Below, in pieces: positions 8,637 through 21,774 of a DNA stretch of 64,000 nucleotides. Source of the stretch: Aegilops tauschii subsp. strangulata (taxonomy: Eukaryota > Streptophyta > Magnoliopsida > Poales > Poaceae). Every line of letters begins with the position of its first letter. Position 1 is the first letter of the stretch. The position numbers and the translations under genes are program-made. A model generated the notes under the pieces. It saw only the letters and a list, made by a program, of their open reading frames with translations, was not told the origin of the DNA and made no database searches. The stretch lies in the NCBI RefSeq assembly GCF_002575655.3, contig NC_053036.3:160246627-160310626 (forward strand). Reading direction: 5' to 3'.

Positions 8637-11500
8637 GCGGATGCATGTAATGATCGATACTTTGCTCATACATGCATGTCGCCCTGACCTACCATAAGAC
8701 GGACCAATGAATCTTTCGTTTGGTCAAATGACAGTTGTTGTTGTCGATAAACCGCTTGGGCCAATAGATTGAACCATCATAAACATCGCATGAGAGGGAC
8801 CACAAAACCAACACCTCTTGCATGCAGCCCAAAATGATGTACGTTGGGAAGGGGTGATGTGTGTTTTCAATATAGAATATTGTACAATTTAGATGTGGTG
8901 CCTACCTCTCGATACAGACAACAACCATGAAGGCAAGGTAGTTAAGGACGAGATACGTACGCAGGGTTTGATATAGGTCGAACCCAGCAATCCGAGCATC
9001 TGGGAGGGAATCCTGACAACGCATGAGCTCGAGCTTTGGTTGACCGACATTTGACGGTGACCGGACCTAACATGAACTAGGAGGAATCCATTCATGGCCA
9101 ACACATACCCCTCATTATCGGTCAAAGGGATGATATATATACACTTGGGGAGCCCACAGATATCCGTGTCATCACAAAAAAACCGCACAAGGGAGATGTG
9201 GTCGATCAGAAGACCCCGTATACACTGCATGCGGCCCGAAAATATGTATGGGTACAATGGTGTATGATGTGTTTAAATCCCAAATGCACAACTTCGATGA
9301 GCCACGCCAAGTACATTACAAACCGAACACCGTACCCGACTCAAGTCTGGTTCAATACCTATGATGTCAGTTTCCCAACTTCGAGGCGGCAGCGAGGGGT
9401 CCCACGCATGCGCTCAAACTTTATTTTGTCTAGCATGGGACACATCTATATATATCTATACATCTATACACATATATAGTGTGCGAATAACTATGAAAGT
9501 TGCTCGTTGGATGAAGCCAATCCGACGGTACAGAGATGGCAAATCCGAGCACTACTGGTCGTTGGATATCATCTACATTCCACCAGATTCTGCCACATGT
9601 ACAATCTAGAGGATCCATGGTTGAACTTAAGCATAATGCACAAACCTCAAAACACAAGCACTTCTCCTTTGTTCTCTAGAATCTTCCATATCTTAATTGC
9701 CCAAACCTTTTTTCTAAATGAATTGTCACTTTTTGTTTTTACATTTACAATGCATAATTCCATGAATCTTAAAATAGTTTTTTTACAAAACTAATTGATT
9801 TTGGATGAGATGAACTATAAGAATTAAACGAACATCTACATCATGCATATCTGGGAGAAGAGGCGGGAAACCTATGAGAGGAGTGGCGAGAAACGGTAGC
9901 CTATTTTGAATGAAAACCTACTAGTAGAGAAGGAAGTGTGAGCTACATGATGCATGCGCACAGTGCTTACCCATGTACTGCATGTGCTGTCGAAAGGGCT
10001 CAGGGTTGCCATTCGATCTGGGAACATCCAATGGTGCACACGTACGATCCGTGGGGTTGGGGTTCTGGCCAGTCAGAACGCAGGACTCAGATCGCGCGCG
10101 CAGCGGGGGGGATATCATACGGAAACCAACATTCGGTGGAAACCGGTGAAAACCACGAGATAGAGATGTTTTGAAGTTTCAAAAAAATTACAAAAAATGG
10201 GGGATGTTAAGAGGATGATGTTTTATTGGCACACAAAATTTCAAGTTGAAACACATTAAGAGATGTGAGCTATGAAAAAGACAAAATCAGTGTTGAATAG
10301 TGCCAAATAGTAATGTCACTATTCATGGCGGAATTTGTCTTTTTCATAGCTCACATCTCGCAATGTTTTTCAACTAGAAATTTTGTGTCACAATAAAACA
10401 TCACCTTCTTAACATCCCACAATTTTTTAGATTTTTATGAAACTTTAAAATATGGTTTCCATGAAGTTTTCATTGAATATCGGCTTTCGTGAGTGAACCG
10501 TGTGCTATTTGAAAACATTTTGTGAGAAAAATCTCGGTTTTTAAATCCCCGTATATCCAAAACTAAGCTGAAAATCGTGAAACCTGCCATGGTGTCACGA
10601 CATCGCACTTATATGTTGAGGAATTTTTTTTCGTCCATTGTGGCGCAAGTTTTATTACAAGCCTCTTACAAACCGGAGCTTCTCTCAAAGAAGCATCGTG
10701 GTTCCGATAGGGAAACGTGTCCCCCTTGTGGGCGAAACGTAATCAATGCCTCTTTTCATCTTGTATTTTCTTCTATGGGCAACCTGGAACGACAGGATAT
10801 CCGTGCTGAAATTTAAACTTATTCAGGGTTCGTTTGGCCTTTTTATACACTAATTGATTTCCCTAGGCATTTAATGTCCATAATTCAAATCTGAACTACA
10901 AATACATGCTGCAGTTCACCAAAATGGCTAGAAAAATTATACATGTGTCCTTGGGTGCATGTTTAGGTCCCATGCCAGGAATGGAAACGAATTACAACCG
11001 TACTGGTGTCATGGCTCGTACTCAGACGTTTTGAATCTTGGTTTTGAAGTCCCCATAAATCCTAAACTCACCAGAAAGTCATCAAAGGTGGCATGGTGTC
11101 ACGTCATGGCACATATATGTCGTGGTAAAAACATTGTCCAATTTGGGCCAAGCTCTATTACAAACCTCTTACAAAAACTGGAGCTTCTCTCAAAGAAGCC
11201 TCGTGGTTCTGATAGGGAAACGTGTTCCCCTTGTGGGCGAAACGTAATCACTGCCTCTTTTCGCCTTGTATTTTCTTCCACTGGCAACATGGAACCACAG
11301 GATATTTATGCTGAAATTTAAACTTATTCAGGGTTCAGTTGGCCTTTGTATGCACTAATTGAGTTTCCTAGGCATTTAATGTCCATAATTCAAATTTGAA
11401 CTACAAAGACATGCTCGAGTTCACCAAAATGGCTAGAAAAATTATACATGTTTCCTTGGGTGCATGTTTAGGTCTCATGCCAGGAATGTGAAAGAATTAC
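8637..11500. repeat. Copy 2 of the duplicated segment, left part
   Basis: It matches 1 to about 2910: the same order of blocks, the same hairpin, then satellite monomers with landmarks at 10921 and 11426 (period 505 bp). It ends in ATTAC at 11496-11500, the target duplication of the inserted retrotransposon. The rest of the copy resumes at 18590. Main differences from copy 1 are the lengths of the AT and G tracts. Confidence 0.85.
10201..10418. repeat. 218-bp hairpin, copy 2
   Basis: Same inverted repeat as 1614-1831 and the same length, beginning GGGATGTTAAG and ending in AACATCCC. Only scattered base changes are seen between the two copies. Confidence 0.8.
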
Positions 11501-13058
11501 TGATACTCCCCAAGTTCAGGGAATCATCGTAGCAATTCCCAATGGTGGAAGTGATAAGTATGGAGTGTCGAACCCACAAGGAGCTAAAGGTAAGATCAAT
11601 ATTCTCTCAAGTCCTATCTGCCACTGATACGACTCTACGTACACCGAACGTTTGCTTCCAACTAGAAACGAGAAATAAAACTACGTTGTGGGTATGAAGA
11701 GGATAACTTTGCATGATATCAGAGAGCTAAAACATAAAATTAGGTGCTGTTATCATGAAGTTAGAATATATTACTAAATATTATAAATAGCGAGTGTGGA
11801 ATAATGATGGGTCGGTGTGCGGAATTATCCTAGGCAATCGTTAACAAGACCGGTAATCACTATTGCAATTTCATATGAGGGAGAGGCATAAGCTAACATA
11901 CTTTCTCTTCTTGGATCATATGCACTTATGATTGGAACTATAGCAAGCATCCGCAACTACTAAAGATCATTAAGGTAAAACCCAACCATAGCATTAAAGC
12001 ATCAAGTCCCCTTTATCCCATACGCAACAACCCCCTTACTCGGGTTTATGCTTCTGTCACTCAAGCAACCCACTATAAGCGAATCATAAACGTATTGCAA
12101 CACCATATAGCGGGAATCCCTCACACTTGCGCGACACGGAGGGCACAATAGGACAGCACCAAAATAAAACATACAACCCATACCAATCTATATCATCAAT
12201 CAACCCAAAGACAAAGGATATCTACTCAAAACATCATAGGATGGCAACACATCATTGGATCATAATATGTGGCATAAAGCACCATGTTCAAGTAGGGATT
12301 ACAGCAGGGTGCGGGAGAGTGGACCGCGTAAAATAGATGAGCATGGTGATGATGATGGTGATGTTGATGAAGACGATCACCGCGGCGATGATTCGCCTCC
12401 CGATGGCACTCTGGCGCCACCAAGAGAGAGGAGGAGAGGTTCTCCCCCTTGTGCTTCCTCCTCCATGGCCTCCCCCTAGATGGGGAGAGGTTCTCCCTCT
12501 GGTCCTTGGCCTTCATGGCGATGATGGCCCCTCCGGGATCCTCCTCCATGGCCTCCGGTGCTGATGGCCCCCTCCGGCATGGTGCCGGAGAGGGCCTAGA
12601 TTGATTTCTCGTGGCTATAGAGGCTTGCGGCGGCGGAACTTCCGATCTAGGTTATTTTCTAGGGGTTTCTGTATTTATAGGAATTTTTGGCGACGGTTTC
12701 ACGTCACGGGGGTCTCCGAGTCGTCCACGAGATAGGGGCCCACGCCCAGGGGGGTGGGGCGCGCCCCCACCCTCGTGGACAGCCCGGGACTCTTCTGGGC
12801 CAACTCTTTTACTCCGGGGGCTTCTTTTGGTCCATAAAAAATCATCAAAAATCGGCACGCCAATTGGACTCCGTTTGGTATTCCTTTTCTGCGATACTCA
12901 AAAACAAGGAAAAAACATAAACTGGCACTGGGCTCTAGGTTAATAGGTTAGTCCCAAAAATCATATAAAATATCTTATAAATGCATATAAAACATATAAG
13001 ATGGATAATATAATAGCATGAATACTTCATAAATTATAGATACGTTGGAGACGTATCA
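11501..13058 (-). repeat. 3' LTR of the non-autonomous element
   Basis: 1558 bp. It starts (plus strand) TGATACTCCCC and ends GACGTATCA. A TATA box for the minus strand (TATAAATA) lies at 12672-12679. The GC-rich ORFs near 12255-12943 fall within it and are not genes. Confidence 0.9.
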
Positions 13059-16000
13059 GTATCCCCAAGCTTAATTCCTGCTCGTCCTTGAGTAGGTAAA
13101 TGATAAAAGAAATAATTTATGAAGTGTGAATGCTAGCAGGTGCACAAGTTCGATCAATGATAATTTCAATCACCTTTTCTAGCATCATTATATGTCATAA
13201 CAGTAGCTCATCTCATAAAACTTTTCATGATCAAGTAACAAGCTATTCACATGTTAAAGTATAGATCATAAATTTCTTGAAAACTAACAAACGGTGCTCT
13301 TAGTCATCAAACAATTGCAATTCATCTTATTTTAGGGAAGGGTCAATGTAAGAGCTTTGATTCAGCAAACTCCACATACTCAACTATCATTTAATCTTTC
13401 ACAATTGCTAACACTCATGTGATATTTATGGGTTCAAAGTTTTAATCGGGCGCAGAGAAAGATAGGGGCTTATAGTTTCGCCTCCGAACCTTTTACCTCA
13501 AGGGTAATGTCAACAATAATAATTTATGAAAACCTACATCCAAGTGGATATATATATATCCGGATCGCTCCAACACAAAGTGCTTGCGAAAGGAAAAAGT
13601 GTAAAAAGGAAAGGTGATCATCACCATGACTCTTGTATAAGGGTAGAAGATAAAAGTAAAAGATAGGCCCTTCGCAGAGGGAAGCAGAGGTTGTCATGCG
13701 CTTTTATGGTTGGATGCACAAAATCTTAATGCAATAGAACGTCACTTTATATTGCCGCTTGTGATAAAGACATTTATTATGCAGTCCGTCGCTTTTATTT
13801 CTTCCCTATCACAAGTTCGTATAAAGCTTATTTTCTTCGCACTAATAGATCATACATATTTAAGGAGCAATTTTTATTGCATGCACCAATGACAACTTAC
13901 TTGAAATATCTTACTCAATCCATAGGTAGGTATGGTGGACTCTCATGGCAAAACTGGGTTAAGGAATGTTTGAAAGCACAAGTAGTATCTCTACTTGGTG
14001 CAAAGAATTTGGCTAGCATGAGAGGAAAGGCAAGCTCAACATGTTGAATGATCCAAGACAATATAACGTTTCAGATATAGGAAAACATAACCCATTAAGT
14101 TGTCTTCCTTGTCCAACATCAACTTTTTAGCATGTCATATTTTAATGAGTGCTCACAATTACAAAAGATGTCCAAGATAGTATATTTATATGTGAAATCT
14201 CTCTTCCTTCAATATTCTTTCATGAATTGTTCAAGTGACCAATTCTGCGTTTGCTAACTTTCAATAAGTTTACTACCTATACTTATTATGTGTGAAGTCA
14301 TTACTCCCCATGTTATAAGCATATGAAACGTATATAAATTCAGATTTATGATATTCAATTCATTCAACCGTTTACTCATAGGATATATGTGTAGCACGTG
14401 AGTAAATGACAAACTACTCCAAAATATATAAGTGAAGAACACTAAGTAGTCAAATAATTAAATAGCCATGGGAGGATTCTTTTTCATTCAATATTTCAGA
14501 TCCAATGATTTTATTCAAACATCAAGTAAAATTGAAAATACGCTCCAAGCAAAACACATATCATGTGACGAATAAAAATATAGCTCCGAGTAAGGTATAC
14601 CGATAGTTTTGAAGACGAAAGAGGGGATGCCTTCCGGGGCATCCCCAAGCTTAGGCGCTTGAGTCTTCTTTGAATATTACCATGGGGTGCCTTGGGCATC
14701 CCCAAGCTTAGGGTCTTTCCACTCCTTATTCTCCTCATATCGATATCTCACTCAAAGCTTGAAAACTTCAATCACACAAAACTTAACGAAACTTCGTGAG
14801 ATAGGTTAGTATGATAAAGAGTAAACCATTCACTTTAGTACTGTCAAAGACAAGGTTAATAATTTTTCTCACACAATTCCTACTGTACCATACCATTTAT
14901 ACAATTTATATTGAGAAAATATAAGCCATAGAAACTAGAAAACAAGCAAACTATGCAATGAAAACAGAATCTGTCAGAAACAGAACAGTCTGCAATGATC
15001 TGAACAGAAACCATACTTTTACTACTCCAAAAATTATGAAATAAATTGGTGGACGTGAGGAATTTTCCTATTAATATTCTTCAAAAAGAATCAACTCAAA
15101 ATCACTCTTCTGTAAAAAATGGTAGCTAATCCCGTGAGCGCAAAGTTTCTTTTTTTACAGCAAGATCACATTAACTCTCACCCAAGTCTTCCCAAAGGTC
15201 TTACTTGGAACTTTATTGAAACAAAAAGCTATAAAACATGATTACTACAGTAGCTTAATCATGTAAACACACAAAAATAGTAAGGGTAAATATTGGGTTG
15301 TCTCCCAACAAGCGCTTTTTCTTTAATGCCTTTTAGCTAGGCATGATGATTTCAATGATGCTCACATAAAAGAAAAGAATTGAAACATAAAGAGAGCATC
15401 ATGAAGAATATGACTAGCACATTTGAATCTAACCCACTTCCTATGCGTAGGGATTTTGTGAACACATAATTTATAGGAACAAGAATCAACTAGCATAGGA
15501 AGGCAAAACAAGTATAACTTCAAAAACTTTAAGCACATAGAGAGGAAACTTGATATTATTGCAACTCCTACAAGCATATATTCCTCCCTCATAATAACTT
15601 TCAGTAGCATCATGAATGAATTCAAAAATATAACCATCACATAAAGCATTCTTTTCATGATCTACAAGCATAGAAATTTTTCTACTCTCCACATAAGCAA
15701 AATTCTTATCATTCGGAATAGTGGGATCACTAATTCCTAAAGTTGACACTCTTCCAAACCTGCTTTAGATGATAGTATTATTCATACTCCAAAAGATATA
15801 AGTGAATTTCAAGGAGAATTCTACAATTAATATAGACTAACCAATATCCAAGCTCAAAATATATAAGTGAAGCACACGAAGCATTCTATAAAACCATACT
15901 CAAAAGATTTAAGTGAAGCACAAAGAGCATTTTATAAGGTCATACTCAAAAGATATAAGTGAAGCACATGAATCATTCTATAGATCTATGAAGGGACATC

Positions 16001-17042
16001 TCATACTAGCATGGTTCTTAAAGAAAAATAAAAACACAAAGGACACAAATCATGTGAACAAAACAAAAACCGAGGTATACCGATAATTGTTGAAGAAGAA
16101 AGATGGGATGCCAACCGGGGCATCCCCAAGCTTAGATGCTTGAGTATCCTTGTAATATTTACTTGGGGTGCCTTGGGCATCCCCAAGCTTGAACTCTTGC
16201 CTCTCTTTATTCTTCTCATATTGATAGCTCTTCAATCTACGAACACTTCATCCACACAAAACTTTAACAAAAACTTTGTGAGATCCGTTAGTGTAATAAA
16301 GCAAATCTCTACCTTTAGGTACTGTTGCAAACTTATTCCAATTTCATATTAGAACTATATCTACTGTATTACAACTTCACCATGGTTCATACCCCCCGAT
16401 ACTACCCATGGATTCATCAAAATAAGCGAACAACTCATAGAAAACAGAATCTGTGAAAAACAGGACAGTCTGTAATAATCTGGAAGTTTAGTAAACTTTT
16501 GTAACTCCAAAAAATTCTAAACAAATATGACAATTTTACCAATTCGTACAGAAGTAATGTGCAAAAAGTTTCAGACCCATTTGACCTTCCAGTAAAAATT
16601 GTAAATTCACGCACAACAGCCAAAGTTTCTGTTTTTGTACTGCACATAGTAAACAAGCAATCTAATCATCCTAAAACAAAAGCTTGGCACATTATTTTAT
16701 AATACAATGGATATATACAAGGGGATAATTATTTTCAGAGAAGCTTCCATGAAATTTTTTACATTGTTTCCATGAGCATGAACACAAGTGCTCAAGGTCG
16801 ACCCTCACTTCTTCAATGCATAATCTTCCAATCACTTCTCTTATTGAAAAACTTTTTAGGCATGAAAGGCAAGTAATTTTTTTTGTATTTTCATTATTTT
16901 ATTTTATTTTGTATGTTTCACCCACAACTATACAGAAACAAAAAGGAAAAACAAAATTTACTTAGTGAAGAAAGCAAACAAGCACACACGAGAATATCAA
17001 CCCCACGCTATTGTTCCCCGGCAACGGCGCCAGAAAAGAGCT
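13059..17042 (-). other. Internal region of the non-autonomous element
   Basis: About 4 kb of AT-rich sequence with no protein family. A purine tract, AAGCTTGGGGATAC on the minus strand, abuts the 3' LTR (plus 13059-13073). A block of about 150 bp around 14620-14760 is repeated at about 16080-16260, and each block contains two copies of the polypurine-like motif CATCCCCAAGCTTA. Confidence 0.75.
17016..17032 (-). promoter_or_regulatory. Primer-binding site, tRNA-Asp
   Basis: The minus strand reads TGGCGCCGTTGCCGGGG, ten bases inside the 5' LTR. It is the exact complement of the 3' end of plant tRNA-Asp(GUC) including CCA (recalled sequence). It primes minus-strand DNA synthesis and confirms the element reads on the minus strand. 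Confidence 0.85.
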
Positions 17043-18589
17043 TGATAATCCCCAAGTACAGGGAATCATCGTAGCAATTCCCAATGGTGGAAGTGATAAG
17101 TATGGAGTGTCGAACCCACAAGGAGCTAAAGGTAAGATCAATATTCTCTCAAGTCCTATCTGCCACTGATACGACTCTACGTACACCGAACGTTTGCTTC
17201 CAACTAGAAACGAGAAATAAAACTACGTTGTGGGTATGAAGAGGATAACTTTGCATGATATCAGAGAGCTAAAACATAAAAGTAGGTGCTTTTATCATGA
17301 AGTTTGAATATATTACTAAATATTATAAATAGCGAGTGTGGAATAATGATGGGTCGGTGTGCGGAATTATCCTAGGCAATCGTTAACAAGACCGGTAATC
17401 ACTATTGCAATTTCATATGAGGGAGAGGCATAAGCTAACATACTTTCTCTTCTTGGATCATATGCACTTATGATTGGAACTCTAGCAAGCATCCGCAACT
17501 ACTAAAGATCATTAAGGTAAAACCCAACCATAGCATTAAAGCATCAAGTCCCCTTTATCCCATACGCAACAACCACCTTACTCGGGTTTATGCTTTTGTC
17601 ACTCAAGCAACCCACTATAAGCGAATCAGAAATGTATTGCAACACCCTATAGGGGGAATCCCTCACGCTTGCGCGACACAGAGGGCACAATAGGACAGCA
17701 CCAGAAGAAAACATACAACTCATACCAATCTATATCATCAATCAACCCAAAGACAAAGGATGTCTACTCAAAACATCATAGGATGGAAACACATCATTGG
17801 ATCATAATATGTGGCATAAAGCACCATGCTCAAGTAGGGATTACAGCGGGGTGCGGGAGAGTGGACCGCGTAAAATAGATGAGGATGGTGATGATGATGG
17901 TGATGTTGATGAATACGATCTCCGCGGTGATGATTCCCCTCCCGATGGCACTCCGGCGCCACCGAGAGAGAGGAGGAGAGGTTCTTCCCCTTGTGCTTCC
18001 TCCTCCATGGCCTCCCCCTAGATAGGGAGAGGTTCTCCCTCTGGTCCTTGGCCTTCAGGGCGATGATGGCCCCTCCGGGATCCTCCTCCATGGCCTCCGG
18101 TGATGATGGCCCCCTCCGACAGGGTGCCAGAGAGGGCCTAGATTGATTTTGCGTGGCTACAGAGGCTTGCAGCAGCGGAACTTCTGATCTAGGTTATTTT
18201 CTGGGGGTTTCTGTATTTATAGGAATTTTTGGCGTCGGTTTCACGTCAGGGGGGTCTTCGAGTCGTCCACGAGATATGGGCCCACGCCCAGGCGTGGTGG
18301 GCGCGCCCCCCACCCTCGTGGACAGCCCGGGACTCTTCTGGCCCAACTCTTTTACTCCGGGGGCTTCTTTTGGTCCATAAAAAATCATCAAAAATCGGCA
18401 CGTCAATTGGACCCTATTTGGTATTCCTTTTCTGCGATACTCAAAAACAAGGAAAAAACAGAAACTGGCACTGGGCTCTAGGTTAATAGGTTAGTCCCAA
18501 AAATCATATAAATGCATATAAAACATCTAAGATGGATAATATAATAGCATGAATACTTCATAAATTATAGATACGTTGGAGACGTATCA
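17043..18589 (-). repeat. 5' LTR of the non-autonomous element
   Basis: 1547 bp. A TATA box for the minus strand lies at 18214-18221 (TATAAATA, followed by CAGAAACCCCC). It is nearly identical to 11501-13058 apart from a small deletion near the outer end. Confidence 0.9.
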
Positions 18590-19528
18590 ATTACAACCGT
18601 ACCGGTGTCCTGGCTCTTCCTCAAACATTTCGAATCTCGGTTTTGAAGTCCCCATAAATCCTAAACTCACCAGAAAGTCATCAAAGGTGGCAAGGTGTCA
18701 TGTCATGGCACATATATGTCGTGGTAAAAACATTGCCAATTTGGGCCAAGCTTTATTACAAACATCTTACAAACCGGAGCCTGTCGCAAGAACCCTCGTG
18801 GTTTCGATAGAGAAATGTGTCCCCTTGTGGGCCAAACGATAATCACTCCCTCTTCTAGCCTCGTATTTTCTTCTACATGCGACACGAAACAACTGGAGAT
18901 TCGCGCTGAACTTTGAAATTATTCAGGGTTCGTTTGACCTTTTTTATTCATTAATTGAGTTTTCTAGGCATTTAATGTCCATCATTCAAATCCAAACTAC
19001 AAATACATGCTCCTGTGCACCAAAATGGCTAAAAAAAGTACATGTTTCCTTGGGGTGCATGTTTAGGTCCCACGGAACGAATGGGAACGAATTCAACCAT
19101 CTCGCCGTCGCGGCCTGGCCATAAACATTGCGAATCTCGGTTTTTAAATGTCTGTAAATCCAAAACTCACCAGGAAATCATGAAACATGGCATGGTGTCA
19201 CTACATGGTATAAATAATTGTCCAATTTGGGTGAAGCTATATTACAAGCCTTTTACAAACCGGAGCCTATCGCAACCCTCGTGGTTCCAGTAGGGAAACA
19301 TGCCCCTCTCGTGGGCGAAACGATAATCGATGCCTCTTCTCGCCTTGAACTTTGTTTTCTACACGCAACATAGAATAACAGGAGTGCCGGGCTGAAATTT
19401 GAAACTGTTCAGGGTTCGTTTGGCCATTGTGTATATATTACTAATTACTAAGTTTTCTATCATTTAATGTAGTCCATAATTCAATTTTGAACTACAACCA
19501 CATGCTCCAGTGAAGCAAAATGGGTGGG
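18590..19528. repeat. Copy 2 of the duplicated segment, right part (satellite)
   Basis: It resumes the satellite with ATTACAACCG and matches 2906-3833. Landmarks lie at 19022 and 19517 (period 495 bp). It is cut at GTGGG by the LTR starting at 19529. Confidence 0.85.
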
Positions 19529-21220
19529 TGATACGTCTCCAACGTATCTATAATTTAGGAAGTATTCATGCTATTATATTATCCTTCTAGGATGTTTTAT
19601 ATGCATTTATATGCTATTTTATATGATTTTTGGGACTAACCTATTAACCTAGAGCCCAGTGCCAGTTTCTGTTTTTTTCCTTGTTTTTGAGTATCGTAGA
19701 AAAGGAAAACCAAACGGAGTCCAATTGACCTGAAACTTGACGGAGCTTATTTTTGGCCCAGAAGAAGGCCATGGAGTAAAAGAGTTGGGTCAGAAGAGTC
19801 CCGAGCTGCCCACGAGGGTGGGAGGCACGCCCACCCCCCTGGGCGTGCCCCCCTACCTCGTGGACAGCTCGGAGATCCCCCTGACTTGTTCCCGACGCCA
19901 AAAGCTCTTATATATACAGAAACCCCCAGAACATAACCTAGATCGGGAGTTCCACCGCCGCAAGCCTCTGTAGCCACCGAAAACCAATCTAGACCCGTTC
20001 CGGCACCCTGCCGGAGGGGGGTCCCTCACCGGTGGCCATCTTAATCATCCCAGCGCTCTCCATGACGAGGAGGGAGTAGTTCACTCTCAAGGCTGAGGGT
20101 ATGTACCAGTAGCTATGTGTTTGATCTCTCTCTCTCTCTCTCTCGTGTTCTTGAGGTGGTACGATCTTGATGTATCGCAAGCTTTGCTATTATAGTTGGA
20201 TCTTATGATGTTTCTCCCCCTCTACTCTCTGGTAATGGATTGAGTTTTCCCTTTGAAGTTATCTTATCAGATTGAGTCTTTAAGGATTTGAGAACACTTG
20301 ATGTATGTCTTGCATGTGCTTATCTGTGGTGACAATGGGATATCACGTGATCTACTTGATGTATGTTTTGGTGATCAACTTGCGGGTTCCGTGACCTCGT
20401 GAACTTATGCATAGGGGTTGGCACACGTTTTCGTCTTGACTCTTCGGTAGAAACTTTGGGGCACTCTTTGAAGTTCTTTGTGTTGGTTGAATAGATGAAT
20501 CTGAGATTGTGTGATGCATATCGTATAATCATACCCACGGATACTTGAGGTGACATTGGAGTATCTAGGTGACATTAGGGTTTTGGTTGATTTTTGTCTT
20601 AAGGTGTTATTCTAGTACGAACTCTATGATAGATCGAACGGAAAGAAAAGCTTCGTGTTATTTTACTACAGACTCTTGAATAGATCGATCAGAAAGGATA
20701 AATTTGAGGTGGTTTCGTACCCTACAATAATCTCTTCGTTTGTTCTCCACCATTAGTGACTTTGGAGTGACTCTTTGTTGCATGTTGAGGGATAGTTATA
20801 TGATCCAATTATGTTATTATTGTTGAGAGAACTTGCACTAGTGAAAGTATGAACCCTAGGCCTTGTTTCCTAGCATTGCAATACCGTTTGTGCTCACTTT
20901 TATCACTTTCTACCTTGCTGTTTTTATATTTTCAGATTACAAAAACCTATACCTACCATCCAAATTGCACTTGTATCACCATCTCTTTGCCGAACTAGTG
21001 CACCTATACAATTTACCATTGTATTGGGTGTCTTGGGGACACAAGAGACTCTTTGTTATTTGCTTGCGGGGTTGTCTGAGAGATCATCTTCAACCTACGC
21101 CTCCCACGGATTGATAAACCTTAGGTCATCCACTTGAGGGAAATTTGCTACTGTCCTACAAACCTCCGCACTTGGAGGCCCAACAACGTCTACAAGAAGA
21201 AGGTTGTGTAGTAGACATCA
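19529..21220 (+). repeat. 5' LTR of a second tRNA-Asp-primed retrotransposon
   Basis: It starts TGATACGTCTCC directly after GTGGG and ends GTAGACATCA (1692 bp). The first few hundred bases are clearly related to the minus-strand LTRs of 11501-18589, but the second half differs. A TATA-like TATATATA lies at 19909-19916, and a CT microsatellite lies near 20126-20144. A mutated primer site follows. No 3' LTR is seen in the window. Confidence 0.8.
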
Positions 21221-21230
21221 AGCTCTTTTC

Positions 21231-21247
21231 TGTCGCCGTTGTCGGGG
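21231..21247 (+). promoter_or_regulatory. Primer-binding site, tRNA-Asp, two mismatches
   Basis: Reads TGTCGCCGTTGTCGGGG, against TGGCGCCGTTGCCGGGG in the intact element. It lies ten bases inside the LTR end, at the same distance as in the intact one. Confidence 0.75.
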
Positions 21248-21496
21248 AGGTGAGTGCTTGAAGGTATATCTTTAGATCTTGCAATCGAATCTTTTTGTTT
21301 CTTGTTTTATCACTAGTTTAGTCTATAAAAGAAAACTAAAAAATGGAATTAAGGGTGCCTCATATGCTTCATCTTTTTAATGTCTTTCGTGAAAATGATG
21401 GGAAGGAAAATTGTGCTCAAGTACTAGAAGAAGAATTACATAGAATGCTTGGCATAAAATATGTGAATGATGGGAAGGAAAATTGTGCTCAAGTAC
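21248..21496 (+). mobile_element. Stub of the internal region of the second element
   Basis: Short remnant, broken at the CACTA-derived sequence. A 31-bp direct repeat (21394-21424 and 21466-21496) ends exactly at the break. This suggests the junction was formed or altered by recombination at that repeat. Confidence 0.6.
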
Positions 21497-21774
21497 CTGG
21501 ACGGAGGGTGTTTGCTTGTGATCCCATGGCAGCATTTGCTTTGATCGTGTTTCAACTAGTATTCCGCCCTAATTTAAATTGCCACATAGGGCAACGGATA
21601 ATACGACCACAAATAAAATGGCAACGGATAATACGATGACAAATTTACAATGGCGCACATAATAATTGTCTTACATATCCGGATAATTTAAAATGCCACA
21701 TGCGGCAAAGCCTGGAAGACACGGGGGCAAGAGAAGAAGGAAATTGCAGACAACGATCTGGGTCGCTACTGTCT

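Larger units (their letters stand above)
11501..18589 (-). mobile_element. Non-autonomous LTR retrotransposon, complete, without coding capacity
   Basis: The element is 7089 bp, with LTRs at 11501-13058 and 17043-18589 and a target duplication ATTAC at 11496-11500 and 18590-18594. On the minus strand the LTRs begin TGATACGTCTCCAACG and end in ATCA. The primer site beside the 5' LTR and a purine tract beside the 3' LTR fix the orientation. The 4-kb internal region has no gag, protease, RT or integrase: its ORFs are all under 100 codons and none shows a pol motif. Mobility must have been supplied in trans. The two LTRs look very alike by eye (1558 and 1547 bp), so the insertion is young relative to the duplication it interrupts. 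Confidence 0.9.

Noticed and set aside
11501..18589. Assignment to a named Triticeae retrotransposon family
   Set aside because: Several families share the TGATACGTCTCC start and the tRNA-Asp primer site. Without a library comparison the name would be a guess.
20126..20144. CT repeat as a promoter element of a gene
   Set aside because: It lies in the U5 part of an LTR; no gene start follows.
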